Assembly (NCBI GenBank): GCA_045640265.1
Contig: JAZUES010000300.1
Coordinates: 1-8,647, forward strand
DNA from: Solibacillus sp045640265
GTDB taxonomy: Bacteria > Bacillota > Bacilli > Bacillales_A > Planococcaceae
DNA: 8,647 bases
Direction: 5' to 3'
The notes beneath the pieces were generated by a model. The model ran no database searches. It was not told the origin of the DNA and was given only the letters and a program-made list of their open reading frames with translations. The position numbers and the translations under genes were made by a program. Positions 5,012 through 8,647 of this stretch are shown here, one piece after another (position 1 is the stretch's first letter; each line of letters opens with the position of its first letter).

Positions 5012-5248
5012 TTGAATGATTTAAAAATTGGTACTGAATATATTACACTTGGTCAAGCGTTAAAAATGACCGATACCATTAGCTCTGGTGGTATGGCAAA
5101 ATGGTTCTTAAGTGAAAATGAAGTATACGTAAATGGTGAAATAGAAGATCGTCGTGGGAAAAAATTACGACACGGAGATGTAGTGAATATTCCAAGTGTA
5201 GGTCGTTTCCGCATTGTGGATGAATTCGTTGAAAATGGAGAAAATTAA
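5012..5248 (+). CDS. yaaA: S4-domain RNA-binding protein YaaA
   Basis: Small protein of 78 aa (B. subtilis YaaA is about 71), made almost wholly of one S4 RNA-binding domain. The start is TTG, with GGAGG (4997-5001) 10 bases upstream; no in-frame ATG is nearer. Visible S4 features are ITLGQALKMTDTISSGGMAK (about residues 11-30), WFLSENEVYVNGEIEDRRGK and the KLRHGDVVNI strand. The precise function of this family is not settled; S4 proteins bind structured RNA, and a ribosome-related role has been suggested. Its place between dnaN and recF is conserved in Bacillota. The last codons contain the GGAG that serves recF, so the two genes are probably translationally coupled. Confidence 0.93.
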   Translation: MNDLKIGTEYITLGQALKMTDTISSGGMAKWFLSENEVYVNGEIEDRRGKKLRHGDVVNIPSVGRFRIVDEFVENGEN

Positions 5249-5251
5249 TTC

Positions 5252-6367
5252 ATGAACATTGAGCGCTTGCAGCTAACGAATTATCGTAATTACGAGTCGC
5301 TAACATTGGATTTTTCACCAAAAATTAATGTATTTATCGGTGAGAATGCACAAGGTAAAACAAATGTCATGGAATCGATTTATGTATTAGCGATGGCTAA
5401 ATCGCATCGCACAGCGAACGATAAAGAATTAATACGTTGGGATGCGGATTATGGTAAAATAGAAGGTGTAATTGAAAAGCGTTACGGTAGCATTCCTATC
5501 GAATTAACGATTTCAAAAAAGGGCAAAAAAGGCAAACTTAATCACCTTGAACAAACGAAATTAAGTAATTACATTGGTCAAATGAATGTTGTCATGTTTG
5601 CTCCTGAAGATTTAAATATCGTCAAAGGAAGCCCGCAAATTCGTCGTCGATTTATCGATATGGAAATCGGGCAAATTTCACCTGTTTACTTACATGATTT
5701 ACTAACCTTTCAAAAAGTATTAAAACAACGTAATCATTTATTAAAAAGTAATCAAGGAAAAGCGTCATTTGCAAATGATGTCATGTTCGATATTTATACA
5801 GAGCAGTATGTTCAAGCAGCTGTTCAAATTATACGAAAAAGATTTCAATTTATGGAGTTATTGCAAGAATGGGCAGAACCGATTCATAACGGGATTTCTC
5901 GTGGTTTAGAAAAACTAGTTATTAAGTATCGTCCAGTTACTGGAATGGAAGCTAGTTGGACTGCTGATGAAATGACTAATTATATGACTCAAAAACTTAA
6001 TGAGTTGAAACAACGTGAAATTGAGCGCGGTGTCACATTAATTGGTCCACATCGAGATGATTTACAATTTTTTGTGAATGATTATGATGTACAAGTTTAT
6101 GGTTCACAGGGCCAGCAACGAACGACTGCACTCTCTTTAAAACTTGCAGAAATTGAACTCATTAAACAAGAAACAAAAGAAACGCCTATTTTATTGCTAG
6201 ACGATGTTTTATCAGAATTAGATGATTATCGTCAATCGCATTTATTAAATACAATTCAAGGTGAAGTCCAAACATTTGTTACAACAACTAGTGTTGAAGG
6301 GATTCATCACGACACGATCCAACATGCAAAATTATTTCACGTAATAAAGGGAAACATTGAGCAATAA
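5252..6367 (+). CDS. recF: DNA replication and repair protein RecF
   Basis: SMC-like ATPase that acts with RecO and RecR to load RecA on single-stranded gaps and at stalled forks. The 371 aa match the family (about 370). ATG at 5252 lies 3 bases after the yaaA stop; GGAG at 5237-5240 is its ribosome site, 11 bases away. Motifs are LQLTNYRNYESLTLDF near the N-terminus, Walker A GENAQGKT (30-37, Lys36), APEDLNIVKGSPQIRRRFID, the ABC signature region GSQGQQRTTALSLKLAE (from 284), Walker B ILLLDDVLSELD (Asp317/Asp318) with its D-loop, and a C-terminal FVTTTS segment containing the usual switch position. All ATPase motifs are intact. There is no terminator before gyrB, only a 78-base gap. Confidence 0.97.
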   Translation: MNIERLQLTNYRNYESLTLDFSPKINVFIGENAQGKTNVMESIYVLAMAKSHRTANDKELIRWDADYGKIEGVIEKRYGSIPIELTISKKGKKGKLNHLEQTKLSNYIGQMNVVMFAPEDLNIVKGSPQIRRRFIDMEIGQISPVYLHDLLTFQKVLKQRNHLLKSNQGKASFANDVMFDIYTEQYVQAAVQIIRKRFQFMELLQEWAEPIHNGISRGLEKLVIKYRPVTGMEASWTADEMTNYMTQKLNELKQREIERGVTLIGPHRDDLQFFVNDYDVQVYGSQGQQRTTALSLKLAEIELIKQETKETPILLLDDVLSELDDYRQSHLLNTIQGEVQTFVTTTSVEGIHHDTIQHAKLFHVIKGNIEQ

Positions 6368-6433
6368 AGAATTTGTGTCAAAAAGCATGAAAATCAATTA
6401 AAAAGTGAAGCATACTGATAGTTATGAAAGAGT

Positions 6434-6448
6434 AGGTGAACAATAGTG
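6434..6448 (+). promoter_or_regulatory. Ribosome site deciding the gyrB GTG start
   Basis: AGGTGA (6434-6439) lies 6 bases before GTG at 6446, which supports this non-ATG start. The rest of the 78-base recF-gyrB gap is AT-rich, with no convincing promoter or terminator. Confidence 0.75.
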
Positions 6449-8371
6449 ACTTTAGAGGAAAATAAAGTCCAGCAGTCTTACGATGCGGAACAAATTCAAG
6501 TATTAGAAGGTTTAGAGGCCGTACGCAAACGCCCAGGTATGTATATTGGTTCAACAAGTGCAAAAGGATTACACCATTTAGTTTGGGAAATCGTTGATAA
6601 TAGTATTGATGAAGCATTAGCTGGCTATTGTACAGATATTTCAGTCACAATTGAACAGGATAATTGGATTCGCGTAGAAGATAATGGCCGTGGTATTCCC
6701 GTAGATACACAAGAAAAAATGGGCATACCAGCAGTTGAAGTTATTATGACCGTTTTACATGCTGGTGGTAAATTTGGCGGTGGTGGTTATAAAGTTTCAG
6801 GAGGTCTACATGGTGTAGGTGCTTCTGTTGTAAATGCCTTGTCAATTGAAACAATCGTTCAAGTACATCGTGATGGAAAAGTTCATGAAATTCGATTTGG
6901 CCGCGGTCATACAACTCAAAAGTTAAAAGTGATTGGCGAAACAGATCATAACGGTACAACAACGCGTTTCAAAGCTGATGCTGAAATTTTTAAAGAAACA
7001 ACAGTTTATGAATACGATATTTTAGCAACACGTATCCGTGAGCTAGCTTATTTAAATCGTGGTATTCGCATTACAATTGCTGACGAACGTACAGGGCAAG
7101 AACGCTCTGAAACATTCCACTTCGAAGGTGGTATTCGTGAGTATGTTGAACATATTAACGAAAATAAAGAACCAATTCATGTACCAATTGATGTTTTAGG
7201 CGAAAAAGACGGTATCACGGTTGAAATCGCCATGCAATATAATGCTGGCTTCAGTTCAACTATTATGTCATTTGCCAACAATATTAATACGTATGAAGGC
7301 GGTACACATGAATCAGGCTTTAAAACAGCTTTAACACGTGTGATTAATGATTATGCCCGTAAATCTGGGCTCATTAAAGAGGCGGATGCAAATCTTACGG
7401 GGGAAGACGTAAGAGAAGGCTTAATCGCAATTGTATCAATTAAACACCCAGAGCCTCAATTTGAAGGTCAAACGAAAACAAAACTTGGGAACTCAGAAGT
7501 AAGCCAAATTACAAATGCCTTATTTTCAGAAGGCTTTGAACGTTTCTTATTAGAGAATCCTTCTGTTGCCCGTCAAGTTGTTGAAAAAGGTACGATGGCA
7601 GCACGCGCCCGTGTAGCTGCGAAAAAAGCCCGTGAATTTACACGTCGTAAATCAGCACTTGAAGTATCAAGTTTACCAGGTAAATTAGCAGACTGTTCTT
7701 CAACAAATCCTGCTGAATCAGAAATTTACATTGTAGAAGGTGATTCTGCCGGTGGATCAGCAAAATCAGGTCGTGATCGTCACTTCCAAGCCATTTTGCC
7801 ACTGCGCGGTAAAATCCTAAATGTAGAAAAAGCACGCTTAGATCGTATTTTATCGAATACAGAAATTCGTGCCATGATTACAGCATTTGGTACAGGTATT
7901 GGGGAAGAATTTAACCTTGAAAAAGCACGCTACCATAAAATCGTTATCATGACCGATGCCGATGTCGATGGCGCACATATTCGTGTTTTATTATTGACAT
8001 TCTTCTTCCGATTCATGCGTCCATTAATCGAGGCTGGTTATGTGTATGCAGCGAAGCCACCACTTTACCAAGTAAAACAAGGGAAGCATGTTGAATACTG
8101 CTACTCTGATCAAGAATTAGATGAAATTTTAGAACGTCTGCCTAAGTTACCTAAACCAAACGTACAACGTTACAAAGGGTTAGGCGAAATGAATGCAGAA
8201 CAATTATGGGATACAACAATGGATCCAGAGTACCGTACATTAATTCGAGTAGAATTGGATGATGCAATAGAAGCCGATAAAATATTTGATCATTTAATGG
8301 GCGATGAAGTTGCCCCACGCCGTGATTTTATCGAAGAAAATGCTGTATACGTGCAAGACTTGGATATTTAA
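6446..8371 (+). CDS. gyrB: DNA gyrase subunit B
   Basis: ATPase subunit of gyrase; with GyrA it introduces negative supercoils. It is 641 aa (B. subtilis GyrB is 638), from GTG to TAA, with a TAG directly after. The GHKL ATPase domain (about 1-220) shows IQVLEGLEAVRKRPGMYIGS, catalytic Glu48 and Mg/ATP Asn52 in EIVDNSIDEA, Asp79 in VEDNGRGIP, and GGGGYKVSGGLHGVGASVVN. The transducer domain (about 221-395) includes QFEGQTKTKLGNSEV. The TOPRIM domain carries EGDSAGGSAKSGRDRHFQ (Glu431) and the metal-binding DADVDG (Asp504, Asp506, Asp508). The C-terminal tail has QRYKGLGEMNAEQLWDTTMD, which contacts GyrA. The GyrB-specific length and GRDRHFQAILPLRGK segment separate it from ParE, as does its location before gyrA. 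It is the usual target of aminocoumarins. Confidence 0.98.
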   Translation: MTLEENKVQQSYDAEQIQVLEGLEAVRKRPGMYIGSTSAKGLHHLVWEIVDNSIDEALAGYCTDISVTIEQDNWIRVEDNGRGIPVDTQEKMGIPAVEVIMTVLHAGGKFGGGGYKVSGGLHGVGASVVNALSIETIVQVHRDGKVHEIRFGRGHTTQKLKVIGETDHNGTTTRFKADAEIFKETTVYEYDILATRIRELAYLNRGIRITIADERTGQERSETFHFEGGIREYVEHINENKEPIHVPIDVLGEKDGITVEIAMQYNAGFSSTIMSFANNINTYEGGTHESGFKTALTRVINDYARKSGLIKEADANLTGEDVREGLIAIVSIKHPEPQFEGQTKTKLGNSEVSQITNALFSEGFERFLLENPSVARQVVEKGTMAARARVAAKKAREFTRRKSALEVSSLPGKLADCSSTNPAESEIYIVEGDSAGGSAKSGRDRHFQAILPLRGKILNVEKARLDRILSNTEIRAMITAFGTGIGEEFNLEKARYHKIVIMTDADVDGAHIRVLLLTFFFRFMRPLIEAGYVYAAKPPLYQVKQGKHVEYCYSDQELDEILERLPKLPKPNVQRYKGLGEMNAEQLWDTTMDPEYRTLIRVELDDAIEADKIFDHLMGDEVAPRRDFIEENAVYVQDLDI

Positions 8372-8402
8372 TAGTTAGTGCAATTGGAAGGAGGTCCATA
8401 TT

Positions 8403-8647
8403 TTGTCTGACATTCAACATGGACATATAGAGTCAAGAAATATTACAACCGAAATTAAAACATCTTTCTTAAGCTACGCGATGAGTGTTATCGTGGCGCG
8501 TGCGTTACCAGATGTTCGTGATGGCTTAAAACCAGTACATCGCCGTATTTTATTTGGGATGCAAGAGTTAGGGAATACTTCAGATAAAGCTTATAAAAAA
8601 AGTGCCCGTATCGTTGGGGACGTAATGGGTAAGTTTCACCCACATGG
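8403..8647 (+). CDS. gyrA: DNA gyrase subunit A, N-terminal fragment
   Basis: Partial gene: 81 codons plus two bases before the right edge. The TTG start (8403) is chosen because AAGGAGGT (8388-8395) lies 7 bases upstream. The product begins (Met)SDIQHGHIESRNITTEI and continues KTSFLSYAMSVIVARALPDV, RDGLKPVHRRILFGMQELG and SARIVGDVMGKFHPHG. These are the start of the GyrA/ParC winged-helix breakage-reunion domain. The window stops just before the serine of the quinolone-resistance region and well before the catalytic tyrosine, so neither can be assessed. The 31-base gap from gyrB holds only the ribosome site, so gyrB-gyrA are cotranscribed. Confidence 0.97.
   Translation, partial: MSDIQHGHIESRNITTEIKTSFLSYAMSVIVARALPDVRDGLKPVHRRILFGMQELGNTSDKAYKKSARIVGDVMGKFHPH

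Noticed and set aside
6378..6617. Minus-strand open frame over the recF-gyrB gap, considered as a replacement for remB
   Set aside because: The peptide does not resemble DUF370, it is on the wrong strand and it overlaps the gyrB ATPase domain.
6744..6962. Minus-strand open frame inside gyrB (another at 7638-7835)
   Set aside because: Both are shadows of conserved gyrB sequence.
1..8647. CRISPR arrays, insertion sequences, tRNA or rRNA genes, phage or defence genes
   Set aside because: None was seen; the whole window is accounted for by the conserved origin gene cluster and its regulatory spacers.

Overview
This window is the chromosomal replication origin region of a low-GC, Gram-positive, Bacillus-like bacterium (Bacillota, Bacillales). 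Gene order is the classic one: leftward rpmH-rnpA-yidC(spoIIIJ)-jag and rightward dnaA-dnaN-yaaA-recF-gyrB-gyrA. Protein sequences resemble Bacillus subtilis orthologues closely but are not from that species. The low GC content and the sequence character suggest the Lysinibacillus/Solibacillus part of the Bacillales. That placement is an inference from memory, not a database result.

Left arm (1-1600, minus strand): a nearly perfect consensus promoter drives rpmH (ribosomal protein L34). A strong intrinsic terminator or attenuator follows directly, then rnpA (RNase P protein), yidC (Sec-independent membrane insertase, a lipoprotein) and the first 27 codons of jag. The rpmH and jag genes were read directly from the sequence.

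Origin (about 1740-2100 and 3546-3715): the origin is bipartite, as in B. subtilis. One DnaA-box cluster lies upstream of dnaA, around a probable dnaA promoter. A second lies between dnaA and dnaN and ends in a recognisable basal unwinding module: a perfect DnaA box, an overlapping degenerate box, a short GC patch, DnaA-trio repeats and an AT-rich stretch. The dnaA gene sits between the two clusters.

Right arm (2202-8647, plus strand): dnaA (initiator) and dnaN (sliding clamp) form one unit closed by a strong terminator at 4904-4946. A second unit follows: yaaA (S4-domain RNA-binding protein), recF (recombination mediator), gyrB and the 5' end of gyrA (the two gyrase subunits). All genes point away from the origin, so transcription and replication run in the same direction. 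Initiation, clamp loading, gap repair and supercoiling relief are encoded together. The small remB (yaaB) gene that separates recF from gyrB in B. subtilis is absent.

No mobile element, CRISPR array, tRNA or rRNA was seen, and I found no previously undescribed system. The points most worth a second look are small: an atypical RNR motif in RnpA, a terminator-like hairpin in the dnaA leader, TTATACACA inverted repeats beside the unwinding region, and an identical 14-base string shared by the DnaA-trio tract and the rpmH leader.
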